DNA from: Pseudomonas sp. CFII64
Lineage (GTDB): Bacteria > Pseudomonadota > Gammaproteobacteria > Pseudomonadales > Pseudomonadaceae
Direction: 5' to 3'
DNA length: 64,000 nt
NCBI RefSeq assembly: GCF_000416235.1
Contig: NZ_ATLO01000042.1
Location: 310,001-374,000, forward strand
The notes under the pieces were generated by a model. It ran no database searches, was not told the origin of the DNA, and worked only from the letters and a program-made list of their open reading frames with translations. Below are positions 9,156-17,736 of the stretch, piece after piece; the first letter of the stretch is position 1, and each line of letters begins with the position of its first letter. The position numbers and the translations under genes were made by a program.

Positions 9156-10109
9156 TCAATCGCCCTGACCCGCAGTTTCCGCTTCTGATGCCCAAGCGCC
9201 TGCCGCCGACAATGCGCCAGTATCCCGAATAACCTCAATCAACGCCCTTAGCCCCCAAGGTACATGGCGATGACCCGGATAGTACAAAAACAATCCGGGG
9301 ATAGCTGGACACCAATCCTCCAGCACGGCCACAAGCTGGCGACTCGACAGATACCGCAAGGCGGTCTGTTCCGGCACATACGCAATGCCCAGCCCGCGAG
9401 CTGCCGCATCGGCCATTATTTCGGCATTGTCGAGGGTCAGATTTCCAGAGACATCCAGCGTCGCTGATTGGCCGTGCTTTTCAAATTCCCAGCGGTAGGG
9501 TTTGCCGCTCGGCAGTCGAATACCAATACATTGGTGATGACGCAGATCGTCAGGGGTGAGCGGCGCGGGATGCTCCTGAAGGTAGGTTGGCGAGGCCACG
9601 GCGAGAAAGCGCGTGTCCGCCCCCAGGCGCACGGCGATCATGTCTTGCGGCACCGATTCCCCCAGGCGAATGCCGGCGTCAAAACCGTCAGCCACGATAT
9701 CGACCAGTCTGCCATCAGTGACCAGATCGACCGACATTTGCGCAAAGCGGGTCAGGAACGCCGGCAATATGGCGTCCATCAGCAAGCGCGCCGCGGGCTC
9801 GCTGGCACTGATCCGCAACGTGCCACTGGGAAGATCGCGGAACTGATTGACCTCTTCCACCGCCAGCTCGAACTCGCGGAGCATTGGGGCAAGCCTTGTG
9901 ACCAGGCGTTCACCCGCAGCAGTGGGGGCGACGCTGCGCGTGGTGCGGTTGAGCAAACGCACGCCGAGATTGGCTTCCAGCGTGCGCATCATATGACTCA
10001 GGGTCGAAGCCGATAGGCCAAGCTCATCGGCGGCCTTGCGAAAGCTGCGATGGCCAACGATCAGCGTCAATGCGCGCAGCTCGGCAAGGGACAGAGGCAA
10101 CTGATTCAT
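9156..10109 (-). CDS. LysR family transcriptional regulator
   Basis: This 317-residue LTTR has an N-terminal winged HTH (LRALTLIVGHRSFRKAADEL, then SASTLSHMMRTLEANLGVRLLNRTTRSV) and a LysR substrate-binding domain from about residue 90. It resembles the AaeR/DmlR-like branch (LNRTTRSVAPTAAGE). It is divergent from the SDR at 10222 with 112 bp between, a typical autoregulated regulator-target pair. The palindrome at 10164-10175 lies between them. Confidence 0.9.
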   Translation of the reverse strand: MNQLPLSLAELRALTLIVGHRSFRKAADELGLSASTLSHMMRTLEANLGVRLLNRTTRSVAPTAAGERLVTRLAPMLREFELAVEEVNQFRDLPSGTLRISASEPAARLLMDAILPAFLTRFAQMSVDLVTDGRLVDIVADGFDAGIRLGESVPQDMIAVRLGADTRFLAVASPTYLQEHPAPLTPDDLRHHQCIGIRLPSGKPYRWEFEKHGQSATLDVSGNLTLDNAEIMADAAARGLGIAYVPEQTALRYLSSRQLVAVLEDWCPAIPGLFLYYPGHRHVPWGLRALIEVIRDTGALSAAGAWASEAETAGQGD

Positions 10110-10163
10110 GGGGATATTTCACCAGTTTATGCAGGATTAACCGGATAGTAACAGCAGTCTTCG

Positions 10164-10175
10164 CACACTAGTGTG
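10164..10175. promoter_or_regulatory. Perfect palindrome between LysR and SDR genes
   Basis: CACACTAGTGTG is a perfect 12-bp palindrome in the intergenic space of the divergent LysR (start 10109) and SDR (start 10222) genes. Its dyad and location fit a LysR operator, but the T-N11-A form was not aligned against known sites. Confidence 0.45.
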
Positions 10176-10221
10176 GTCTTGCCAATGGGCACCATGACCA
10201 ATCACGAGGAGATTTTCAGCG

Positions 10222-11049
10222 ATGAGCAAAACATGGTTAGTGACTGGAAGTTCTTCAGGAATAGGCCGGGCGCTGGTTGAGCAGTTGCTGGAGCGCGGCG
10301 AACGAGTGGCGGCCACCCTGCGTAAAACAGAGGCGTTGAGTGACCTTAAAGCGCGTTATGGCGAGCAGTTGTGGCTGGCGGTGCTGGACGTAAACGATCC
10401 CGTCGCCATTCGCGAAGTGACGCAACAAGCGTTCAACACATTGGGGCGCATCGACGTGGTGGTCAGCAACGCGGGTTACGCGCTGTTTGGTGCCGCCGAA
10501 GAAGTCAGCGATGAGCAAATCAACCAGCAATTGCAAACCAATCTGATCGGTTCACTGCAGGTCATACGAGCTTGCCTGCCTTATTTGCGAGAACAAGGAG
10601 GCGGCCGGATTTTACAAGTGTCGTCCGAGGGCGGCCAACTCGCCTACCCCAACTTCAGTATTTATCACGCGAGCAAGTGGGCCATCGAAGGCTTCGTTGA
10701 ATCCGTGGCTCAAGAGGTGGCGCCGTTCGGTATCGAATTCACCCTGGTGGAGCCGGGCCCGACCCGCACCAACTTCGGCGCAGCGCTGGTTAGCCCGCCA
10801 CCAATGGACGCTTACGAGCACACCCCGGCAGGCGAAGTACGCCGCGCGGTCACCAGCGGTGCATTTGCGCTCAACGGCGACCCGCTGAAAATGGCCAAGG
10901 CCATGATCGAGGCTGCTGCCGTCCAGCCTGCTCCCAAACGGTTGTTGCTTGGCAGTGATGCCTATGATCGGGTACACGCGACGTTGACCGAGCGCTTGAA
11001 TCAGCTCACGCAGCAGGAAGCGCTGGCGCGGAGCACCGAAATGGATTGA
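10222..11049 (+). CDS. SDR family oxidoreductase (extended-loop classical type)
   Basis: This 275-residue SDR has TGSSSGIGRALVEQLL near residue 8, SNAGYALFG near 80, a catalytic Ser in LQVSSEGGQ and YHASKWAIEG near 150. It then has EPGPTRTNFG, a signature of the SDR subgroup often annotated as oxidoreductases acting on retinol or steroid-like carbonyls. GAGGAG precedes the ATG. It is divergent from the LysR gene at 9156-10109 and convergent with the LysR at 11065. The substrate is unknown. Confidence 0.9.
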   Translation: MSKTWLVTGSSSGIGRALVEQLLERGERVAATLRKTEALSDLKARYGEQLWLAVLDVNDPVAIREVTQQAFNTLGRIDVVVSNAGYALFGAAEEVSDEQINQQLQTNLIGSLQVIRACLPYLREQGGGRILQVSSEGGQLAYPNFSIYHASKWAIEGFVESVAQEVAPFGIEFTLVEPGPTRTNFGAALVSPPPMDAYEHTPAGEVRRAVTSGAFALNGDPLKMAKAMIEAAAVQPAPKRLLLGSDAYDRVHATLTERLNQLTQQEALARSTEMD

Positions 11050-11064
11050 GTACGCTAAACGGCG

Positions 11065-11991
11065 TCATGAAGTCGGTGGCACGCCAACAGGCGCATGCAG
11101 TTCCATCAACTCGACAACCCAATCGATGAACACCCGCAGCTTCACGCTGATATGCCGGTTCGGGGGAAATGCCACGTACATCGGCATCGGGTCCAGAAGC
11201 CAGTCGGTAAACAGCGGAACCAGTTCGCCGCGCGCGATGCTGGCCTGGGCCATGTAGTCCGGCAACCAAAGCACCCCCAGGCCCGCCAGACCTGCGGCGA
11301 GATAGGCGTTGCCATCGTCGACGGCCAGAACGTAGCGTCCGTGGATATGCACGCTTTCATCGTTCAAGCGCATGGCATAGGGCAGTGCCTTTCCGGTACG
11401 CGCCCACAGAAAACCGACGATGCGATGCTGCGAATCTTCCAGCTCTCGCGGATGCATGGGCGTACCGACACGCGCCAGATAACTCGGTGCCGCATAAACG
11501 CCCAGTTGGAGAGTGCCCACCCGGCGGGCCATCAAAGACTGGTCGGTCAACTCGCCGCCACGCACCACGCAATCGACGTTTTCCCCGACCATATCAACGA
11601 TTCGGTCGCTCACGCCCATGTCGATCTGGATATCCGGATAGCGCGCATGGAAGGCGGGCAATGCCGGCACCAGAATCATGCTCGCCAGCGGGCTGGGGAC
11701 GTCAACACGCAACCGACCACGCGGCGACGCCGAAGCTGCGGACAGGCTGGTTTCGGCGTCGTCCAGATCGGCGAGAAGGCGGACCGCTCGCTCGTAAAAG
11801 ACAGCGCCATCAGCCGTTACGTTGACTTTTCGTGTGGTGCGATTGAGCAATTTGACCCGCAGGCGCGCCTCCAACTGCTGGACCAGTTGCGTCACACTGG
11901 TTTTGCTCATGTGCAGGGTCTCGGCCGCTTTGGTGAAGCTGCCCGCCTCCACCACTCTGACGAACGCCTGCATCGCGTCGAACCGATCCAT
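11065..11991 (-). CDS. LysR family transcriptional regulator
   Basis: This 308-residue LTTR of the DmlR/CrgA-like branch has MQAFVRVVEAGSFTKAAETL, then SKTSVTQLVQQLEARLRVKLLNRTTRKV, and an effector domain from about residue 90. It is divergent from the Rid-family gene at 12142 and the transsulfuration genes behind it. The 150-bp space holds an inverted repeat (12014-12032) that could be its binding site. It may control the Rid gene; control of the cystathionine genes is less certain. Confidence 0.9.
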   Translation of the reverse strand: MDRFDAMQAFVRVVEAGSFTKAAETLHMSKTSVTQLVQQLEARLRVKLLNRTTRKVNVTADGAVFYERAVRLLADLDDAETSLSAASASPRGRLRVDVPSPLASMILVPALPAFHARYPDIQIDMGVSDRIVDMVGENVDCVVRGGELTDQSLMARRVGTLQLGVYAAPSYLARVGTPMHPRELEDSQHRIVGFLWARTGKALPYAMRLNDESVHIHGRYVLAVDDGNAYLAAGLAGLGVLWLPDYMAQASIARGELVPLFTDWLLDPMPMYVAFPPNRHISVKLRVFIDWVVELMELHAPVGVPPTS

Positions 11992-12013
11992 TCTTATCCT
12001 CTGCGCGCTGGAT

Positions 12014-12032
12014 TGTTTGGAATATGCAAACA
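12014..12032. promoter_or_regulatory. Candidate LysR-type operator
   Basis: TGTTTG and CAAACA form a perfect 6-bp inverted repeat around a 7-nt spacer. The site lies 22 bp upstream of the LysR start and about 110 bp upstream of the Rid-family gene, which fits a divergent LTTR promoter. This is a prediction from position and symmetry only. Confidence 0.4.
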
Positions 12033-12141
12033 GTGCTGGCTAGAGTTGCCTGTTTATCGGGCCGCAACAAGCCCCTAAAGTCCCGTTATCGCTGAACGGG
12101 TTGCCTCTGACTCGTTCCTCAATCCCATGAAGGAGCTAGAC

Positions 12142-12546
12142 ATGACAATCCGTGACGTGGTTTTCCCACCCGGCCGCCAGGCGCTTTATGAGCGCAATCG
12201 TTACTCGCCGGCCATCAAGTCCAACGGTTTTTTATTCGTATCGGGGCAAGTCGGCAGCAACGAGGACGGCTCACCCGAGGCGGATCTGGAAAGTCAGGTG
12301 CGACGCGCCTTGAACAATCTCAACGCCATTCTCGGCGCGGCCGGTTGCACGTTTGATGATGTCATTGACGTGACAGTGTTCATTGTCGATCCGGAGTCGA
12401 AGTTTGAAACCATCTGGAAAGTGATTCCGGAGTTCTGGGGCAACGCGCCGCACCCGACGTTGACGGCGGTAGGCGTGACCTGGCTGTATGGCTTCCAGTT
12501 TGAAATCAAAGTCATCGCCAAATTGCCGGAAACTGCTGCGACATAA
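12142..12546 (+). CDS. Rid (YjgF/YER057c/UK114) family protein lacking the active-site Arg
   Basis: This 134-residue Rid-fold trimer protein has NGFLFVSGQVG and ALNNLNAILGAAGCTFDDVIDVTVFIVD, which are family hallmarks. In imine-deaminating Rid proteins the next segment carries PARSxV. Here the equivalent is PHPTLTAVGV, with no arginine, so canonical 2-aminoacrylate deaminase activity is doubtful; it resembles the Arg-less Rid subfamilies. The ATG at 12142 is chosen over the one at 12127 because AAGGAG at 12129 sits correctly before it. It is divergent from a LysR gene and 81 bp upstream of the cystathionine beta-synthase gene. Confidence 0.85.
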   Translation: MTIRDVVFPPGRQALYERNRYSPAIKSNGFLFVSGQVGSNEDGSPEADLESQVRRALNNLNAILGAAGCTFDDVIDVTVFIVDPESKFETIWKVIPEFWGNAPHPTLTAVGVTWLYGFQFEIKVIAKLPETAAT

Positions 12547-12627
12547 CCTGACTGGCGATTTGCACGGCAGGTGTGCGGACGGCAAGCTACCCTGATCTCA
12601 TTGCAGATTGTGCAGCGAGATGAAGAC

Positions 12628-14001
12628 ATGCCTGATGACTCCCGCCCTGCCGTGCTCGGACTGATCGGTAATACCCCGCTGGTGCGCGTCACCCGCTTCG
12701 ATACCGGCCTGTGTACGCTGTTCCTCAAACTCGAATCGCAGAATCCCGGTGGCTCGATCAAAGATCGCATCGGCCTGGCGATGATCGATGCCGCCGAGCG
12801 CGATGGCCGCCTGCGACCCGGCGGCACCATTGTCGAGGCGACGGCTGGCAATACCGGTCTGGGACTGGCTCTGGTCGGTCGCGCCAAAGGCTACCGCGTG
12901 GTGCTGGTGGTGCCGGACAAAATGTCCACCGAGAAAGTCCTGCACCTCAAGGCGATGGGCGCCGAGGTGCACATCACTCGTTCCGACGTTGGCAAAGGCC
13001 ATCACGAATACTATCAGGACGTCGCCGCGCGGCTCGCGCAGGAGATTCCCGATGCGTTCTTCGCCGATCAATTCAACAACCCCGCTAACCCGCTGGCCCA
13101 CGAATGCAGCACTGCCCCCGAAATCTGGGCGCAGACTGAGCATGATCTGGATGCAATCGTCGTCGGTGTCGGTTCAGCCGGCACGCTCACCGGGCTGACG
13201 CGCTTCTTCCGCCGGGTGCAACCTGATCTGGCGATGGTGCTGGCTGATCCGGTTGGCTCCGTCATGGCCGATTACAGTCGCGGGCAGCCGCTGCCCACGC
13301 CTGGTTCCTGGGCAGTAGAAGGCATTGGCGAAGATTTCATCCCGTCGATCGCCGATCTTTCCAGCGTGCGCCAGGCCTATTCAATCAGCGACGAGGAAAG
13401 CTTCGATCATGCCCGGCAACTGTTGCGCGCCGAAGGCATTCTTGGCGGTTCTTCAACCGGCACGTTGCTGGCGGCGGCGCTGCGTTACTGCCGCGAGCAA
13501 ACCGTGCCCAAGCGCGTGGTCAGTTTCGTCTGCGACACCGGCACACGCTACCTGTCCAAGGTATACAACGATCAATGGATGACCGATCAGGGCTTGTTAC
13601 AGCGCACGCGTTATGGCGACCTGCGCGACCTGATCGCTCGGCGTTTCGAGGATGGTCGGGTAATCAGCGTGGGGCCGGACGACACCCTGCTGACCGCTTT
13701 CCAGCGCATGCGGCTGGCCGATGTGTCGCAGCTTCCGGTGCTGGTGGATGGCCAGCGGCTGGTGGGCGTCATCGACGAGTCCGATATCTTGCTGGGTGTC
13801 CATGAAGACCCTGCACATCTGCGCCTGACCGTAGCCAGCGCGATGACTGTCACGCTGGAAGTCCTGCCTCCGGGCGCCAGTCTGGTTGAACTGCAAGGCA
13901 AACTCGACCGCGGACTGGTTGCAATCATTGCTGACGCCGCAGGCTTTCACGGCCTGATTACCCGCGTCGACCTGCTCAATCATTTACGGAGGTCACTATG
14001 A
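12628..14001 (+). CDS. Cystathionine beta-synthase
   Basis: This 457-residue enzyme condenses homocysteine and serine to cystathionine, the first step of reverse transsulfuration. The N-terminal fold-type II PLP domain shows IGNTPLVRV, the PLP lysine in GGSIKDRIGL (K45), the ATAGNTG loop and GGSSTGT. Two C-terminal CBS motifs (about 340-457) follow, as in CBS rather than cysteine synthase. There is no haem domain, as is usual in bacteria. The ATG at 12628 gives the family N-terminus. The 3' end overlaps the next gene by 4 bp, so the two enzymes are probably made together. Confidence 0.92.
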   Translation: MPDDSRPAVLGLIGNTPLVRVTRFDTGLCTLFLKLESQNPGGSIKDRIGLAMIDAAERDGRLRPGGTIVEATAGNTGLGLALVGRAKGYRVVLVVPDKMSTEKVLHLKAMGAEVHITRSDVGKGHHEYYQDVAARLAQEIPDAFFADQFNNPANPLAHECSTAPEIWAQTEHDLDAIVVGVGSAGTLTGLTRFFRRVQPDLAMVLADPVGSVMADYSRGQPLPTPGSWAVEGIGEDFIPSIADLSSVRQAYSISDEESFDHARQLLRAEGILGGSSTGTLLAAALRYCREQTVPKRVVSFVCDTGTRYLSKVYNDQWMTDQGLLQRTRYGDLRDLIARRFEDGRVISVGPDDTLLTAFQRMRLADVSQLPVLVDGQRLVGVIDESDILLGVHEDPAHLRLTVASAMTVTLEVLPPGASLVELQGKLDRGLVAIIADAAGFHGLITRVDLLNHLRRSL

Positions 14002-15176
14002 GTCAACACGATGAAACCCCTGCGCCACAGGCCTTTGCCACCAGGGTCATCCACGCAGGCCAGGCGCCGGACCCTTCCACCGGGGCCTTGATGCCACCGA
14101 TTTATGCCAATTCCACTTATCTGCAACAAAGTCCCGGCGTGCATAAGGGGCTTGATTACGGACGCTCGCACAACCCGACGCGCTGGGCACTGGAGCGCTG
14201 CGTCGCGGACCTGGAAAGCGGAACCCAGGCTTTCGCCTTCGCCTCCGGGCTGGCGGCGATTTCCACGGTGCTCGAATTGCTCGACTCCGGCGCGCACATC
14301 GTGTCCGGCAATGACCTGTACGGCGGCACGTTCCGACTGTTCGACAAAGTGCGCCAGCGCAGCGCCGGGCATCGTTTCAGCTACGTCGATCTGACTGATC
14401 TGACGGCATTCGAGGCAGCGTTGCAGGACGACACGCGGATGGTCTGGGTCGAGACGCCGAGCAACCCGCTGCTGAGTCTTACCGACCTCGCTGCCGTGGC
14501 GCGCATCTGTCACGGACGCGGCATTATCTGCGTCGCCGACAACACGTTTGCCAGCCCGTGGATTCAGCGCCCGCTGGAACTGGGTTTCGATATCGTGGTG
14601 CATTCGACCACCAAATACCTCAACGGCCATTCCGACGTCATCGGTGGCATCGCGGTGGTGGGCCAGAACCCGGACCTGGCCGAGCGCCTGGGCTTTTTAC
14701 AGAACTCGGTGGGTGCAATAGCCGGACCGTTCGACGCCTTTCTGACCCTGCGCGGCGTGAAGACCCTGGCCCTGCGCATGGAACGCCATTGCAGCAACGC
14801 ACTGACGCTGGCCCAGTGGCTGGAGCAACAGCCGCAGGTGGCACATGTTTATTACCCGGGCCTGGCGTCGCACCCTCAGCACGAACTGGCGCGGCAGCAG
14901 ATGCGCGGATTCGGCGGCATGATCTCCGTCGACCTGAACACCGATCTGGCCGGCGCCAGGCGTTTTCTGGAAAACGTCCGCATCTTCGCCCTGGCAGAAA
15001 GTCTCGGTGGCGTGGAGAGTCTGATCGAGCATCCGGCAATCATGACCCACGCGAGCATTCCGGCAGAAACACGCACGCAACTCGGCATCGGCGATGGGCT
15101 GGTGCGGTTGTCGGTGGGGGTTGAAGCTGTCGAAGACCTCCGTGCGGATCTGGCTCAGGCGCTGGCGCGGATCTGA
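13998..15176 (+). CDS. Cystathionine gamma-lyase / gamma-synthase family PLP enzyme
   Basis: This 392-residue Cys/Met metabolism PLP enzyme has FATRVIHAGQAPDPSTGA, YGRSHNPTRWALE, FASGLAA and the PLP lysine in HSTTKYLNGHSD (K206), ending with SLGGVESLIEHPA-x-MTHAS. The family includes cystathionine gamma-synthase and gamma-lyase. Overlap with cystathionine beta-synthase argues for the lyase (cystathionine to cysteine, 2-oxobutyrate and ammonia). GGAGG precedes the ATG. Confidence 0.9.
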   Translation: MSQHDETPAPQAFATRVIHAGQAPDPSTGALMPPIYANSTYLQQSPGVHKGLDYGRSHNPTRWALERCVADLESGTQAFAFASGLAAISTVLELLDSGAHIVSGNDLYGGTFRLFDKVRQRSAGHRFSYVDLTDLTAFEAALQDDTRMVWVETPSNPLLSLTDLAAVARICHGRGIICVADNTFASPWIQRPLELGFDIVVHSTTKYLNGHSDVIGGIAVVGQNPDLAERLGFLQNSVGAIAGPFDAFLTLRGVKTLALRMERHCSNALTLAQWLEQQPQVAHVYYPGLASHPQHELARQQMRGFGGMISVDLNTDLAGARRFLENVRIFALAESLGGVESLIEHPAIMTHASIPAETRTQLGIGDGLVRLSVGVEAVEDLRADLAQALARI

Positions 15177-15260
15177 CCGGGGTTGATTCTTCGGGGTTGG
15201 CCGCGGCTGACCATAGGTGCGTAGAATCGGCGCAATCCCGTCAATCACATCGGAGTCACC

Positions 15261-15539
15261 ATGAGCGCCTATGTAATCGTTGAAATCACCGATAAAGATG
15301 AGGCTGCAAAAGCCACCTACGCCAAGGCGGCAATGTCGGTCGTGGAAAGCTTCGGCGGTATATTTGTCGCCCGGGGACCGGTGAGCGTCCTGCACGGCGC
15401 GGGCACGTTCGAGCGTGGCCTGGTCATCGAGTTTGCTGATCGCGAGGCTGCTCTGACCTGGTACAACAGCCCTGAATATCAGGCACTCATTGAAGGACGC
15501 GACATTGCCTTCGACAGCCGTTTCGTATTGATCGGCTAG
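15261..15539 (+). CDS. DUF1330 family protein
   Basis: This 92-residue single-domain protein has the DUF1330 (dimeric ferredoxin-like fold) pattern: YVIVEITDKD at the start, then GGIFVARG, VIEFADREAALTWYNSPEYQAL and a C-terminal FVLIG. The function of the family is not established. It stands alone, 84 bp after the gamma-lyase gene, and may be co-transcribed with it. The start has a weak GGAG upstream. Confidence 0.88.
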   Translation: MSAYVIVEITDKDEAAKATYAKAAMSVVESFGGIFVARGPVSVLHGAGTFERGLVIEFADREAALTWYNSPEYQALIEGRDIAFDSRFVLIG

Positions 15540-15568
15540 GCTGCGCCCTTCGCGTCTGGGTCGCAGCC
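15539..15568. terminator. Hairpin between convergent genes
   Basis: GGCTGCG and CGCAGCC pair, extended by CCC/GGG with one bulged T, immediately after the DUF1330 stop. There is no T-tract on either strand, so it is only a possible terminator for the convergent DUF1330 and RidA genes. Confidence 0.35.
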
Positions 15569-15582
15569 ACTTGATTGCCGAC

Positions 15583-15963
15583 TCAGGCTTTGGCGGCCAT
15601 TGCCGTCACTTCCACACGCATGCCTTCAACCGCCAATGCGGCTACGCCAACAGCGGCGCGGACCGGCCAGGGTTTGCTGAAGAAGCGCTGATAAACCTCA
15701 TTGAAGGCAGGACGGTCGGCCATGTCGGTCAGGTAGATCGTCAAATGCAGGACCCGGTCCATGGAGCTGCCGGCGCCTTCCAGTGCAACCTTCAACGCTT
15801 GCAGCGTGCACTCGCTCTGCTCGACGATGCCGCCCAGTTCCAGACTGCCGTCGGCGCGGGTTGGGATTTGCGTGGAGACCAACAGGCCGCCGACACCCGC
15901 CACGTCTGAGGAAATGGAGTTCGGATCGGGATCTGCAATAAAAGTCAGGTCGTCGTGTGCCAT
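15583..15963 (-). CDS. RidA family protein (Arg-containing)
   Basis: This 126-residue Rid-fold protein has GVGGLLVSTQIP near residue 25, TLQALKVALEGAGSSMDRVLHLTIYLTD, and WPVRAAVGVAAL. The Arg in VRAAV sits where deaminating Rid proteins carry their carboxylate-binding Arg, so enamine/imine hydrolase activity is plausible, unlike the paralogue at 12142. The start at 15963 gives the family N-terminus, although the frame is open further upstream. It is convergent with DUF1330 and divergent from the acetyltransferase at 16221. Confidence 0.88.
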   Translation of the reverse strand: MAHDDLTFIADPDPNSISSDVAGVGGLLVSTQIPTRADGSLELGGIVEQSECTLQALKVALEGAGSSMDRVLHLTIYLTDMADRPAFNEVYQRFFSKPWPVRAAVGVAALAVEGMRVEVTAMAAKA

Positions 15964-16220
15964 AGGAATCTCGTGCTTGAGGGCTAGCGGGAATTTTGCA
16001 GGCCGCCAGTCTACAACCCCGCCCCAGGTTCGTGAATAACCACAGCCTTGCCTTGCCGATTGCGCAGTCAGCGCGCCTGCCACCATCACCTGTGCCGCAA
16101 CGAACCTGTTCGCTATGGACAGTAAAGGTATGTCTAATAAGCGGATGAGAATATAAGGGGTGGTATTGTCTCCCCGAATTTCTTTAAGATCGAAGGACCA
16201 CATGCAAGGAGCACATGCAA

Positions 16221-16679
16221 ATGGATTGCCTGATTCGGACCGCAACCCGGGAGGACGCCAAGGCCATCAGCGAGGTCATCGTCAGCGCCTTGCGCCAGTC
16301 CAATGCCCGTGATTACTCACCGCAGATCATCGCCCAGGTTGAGCACAGCTTTGCCCCGCAGGCGATCCTCGAGTTATTGATGCTGCGTCAGGTATTTGTA
16401 GCGACTGTCCACGATCAGGTTGTTGCAACCGCCAGCCTGGATCGGGACGTGGTTCGAAGTGTGTTCGTCGATCCGCCCCATCAGGGGACGGGAATTGGAC
16501 GACAGCTGATGACGATGTTGCTGGCATTGGCCGTCAGCAACGGGATCGCACGATTGCGGGTCCCCTCTTCCATCACCGCAGAAGGTTTTTACGCTTCGCT
16601 TGGCTTCAACAAAGTGCGAGATGAATTTCATGGCGCCGAGCGCACGATCATCATGGAAAGGATGCTCGAGCTCGCGTGA
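16221..16679 (+). CDS. GNAT family N-acetyltransferase
   Basis: This 152-residue protein has a single GNAT fold: IRTATREDAKAISEVI at the start, the acetyl-CoA pyrophosphate loop DPPHQGTGIGRQLM near residue 90, and FYASLGFNKV near the end. The acceptor is unknown. AAGGAG at 16206-16211 is 9 nt from ATG 16221 but only 3 nt from ATG 16215, so 16221 is preferred. It is convergent with the oxygenase-like gene at 16753; the 73-bp gap contains a dyad GATACC-A-GGTATC inside CCTCGG/CCGAGG. Confidence 0.88.
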   Translation: MDCLIRTATREDAKAISEVIVSALRQSNARDYSPQIIAQVEHSFAPQAILELLMLRQVFVATVHDQVVATASLDRDVVRSVFVDPPHQGTGIGRQLMTMLLALAVSNGIARLRVPSSITAEGFYASLGFNKVRDEFHGAERTIIMERMLELA

Positions 16680-16752
16680 GTCGATCATTCAACACACCCC
16701 GATCCTCGGCGTCCTGATACCAGGTATCCGAGGAGGCGGCGGCGTCATGACA

Positions 16753-17544
16753 TCAGGGTCTTTTAGCAAAGGGTTCCCGCTGAGCGTGTGGTTCTTCCAG
16801 CTGGCTGGCCTGCTTGGGCTTCAACTCTGCCAGCGACCGACGGATGCGGCTTGCCAGCGAGCTACGGCCATGCACATTCTGGTAGTGAAAAACAGCGGTT
16901 GAGCGAATTACAGTGGGGTCAGCCGGAAGATTAGTGTGCAGCGAGCGATAACCCCAGAACAGATACATGTCGCCCGGCCGCATCCGGATCCGCACGAACT
17001 GCTCGGCATGCCTGGCGTGACGCCGGGCCAGGCGTCGCTGCGACCAACGATTGTCGATCAGCAGCTTGTCCAGCAGATTCAGGGCATAGTTTTTCCGAAT
17101 CGGCCGGTGATTGGGGAGCATGATCAGATCACCGGGATCACTGTTCTCTGGCATACAAACGGGCATGATCGCCGTCAGCACGAATGAATCGTAATGGAAG
17201 ATCAACGACTCACGCTGGCCACGCTCGCCAATCAGGCAGCGCAATACCTGGTGCAAATCTGGCTCGCTGGAACGCTGCCCGGTTTCTTTTGCTACCACAC
17301 GCTGGCATAAATCGAGGAAGTCAGGCGAGCTGCCCCACTCGTGCAACAGCGAACCAGCGACGGCCTGGCTGCCAGCCAGAGCAACATATTGATTACCTGC
17401 GGCACTGACAGCCTGGCTGACCATCGTTTGTAATTCAGCCAGCTCAACTTCGCTCGCCCAACCACGTAGAACGGCGAAGCCATCGGTGTTGATCGCGTCG
17501 ACCAGCGTCTCGATCTGGGCTTCAGAGAATTTTTGATATTGCAT
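16753..17544 (-). CDS. Putative Fe(II)/2-oxoglutarate (phytanoyl-CoA-like) oxygenase
   Basis: This 263-residue protein looks like a double-stranded beta-helix oxygenase. It has an N-terminal DGFAVLRGW as in the phytanoyl-CoA dioxygenase family, a candidate metal motif H-x-D in IFHYDSF (about residue 117), a distal His in YRSLHTNLPADP (about 212), and an Arg shortly after (TVIRSTAVFHY) that would bind 2-oxoglutarate. The middle is unusually Arg-rich (RWSQRRLARRHARHAEQFVRIR). Family assignment is by motif only. Substrate and partners are unknown, and no neighbour suggests a pathway. Confidence 0.6.
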   Translation of the reverse strand: MQYQKFSEAQIETLVDAINTDGFAVLRGWASEVELAELQTMVSQAVSAAGNQYVALAGSQAVAGSLLHEWGSSPDFLDLCQRVVAKETGQRSSEPDLHQVLRCLIGERGQRESLIFHYDSFVLTAIMPVCMPENSDPGDLIMLPNHRPIRKNYALNLLDKLLIDNRWSQRRLARRHARHAEQFVRIRMRPGDMYLFWGYRSLHTNLPADPTVIRSTAVFHYQNVHGRSSLASRIRRSLAELKPKQASQLEEPHAQREPFAKRP

Positions 17545-17736
17545 CGGTGCGTACTCGCGGCGGTGGAGTGAGCATGTCCGCCCGAGCCAACCCTGACGCC
17601 AAGTGAGCGATCAGGTGAAGTTCAGGCTGACTTAAACCGAAAGCACACACCGTCTCACTAACCGGATGTTGTCTGGCACTGAAATATGCGACGCCTGCCG
17701 CCGTCCGTGGAGACAGCACAAGGCGCCGTCGTCAGC
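17545..17736 (-). pseudogene. Possible remnant of a LuxR-type regulator C-terminus
   Basis: The minus strand encodes ADDGALVLSPRTAAG, then AFGLSQPELHLIAHLASGLARADM. This resembles the linker and first helices of stand-alone LuxR-type HTH domains (FGL-x-PAE-x-RLA-x-LASG). A TAA stop precedes it and homology breaks off after RADM, before the recognition helix. The frame runs into the start of the oxygenase gene. It is best read as a decayed fragment; chance similarity is possible. Confidence 0.35.

Noticed and set aside
12628..15176. Cysteine synthase and methionine-gamma-lyase as alternative calls
   Set aside because: The first protein carries two CBS motifs not found in cysteine synthase, and the tight overlap of the two genes best fits transsulfuration.
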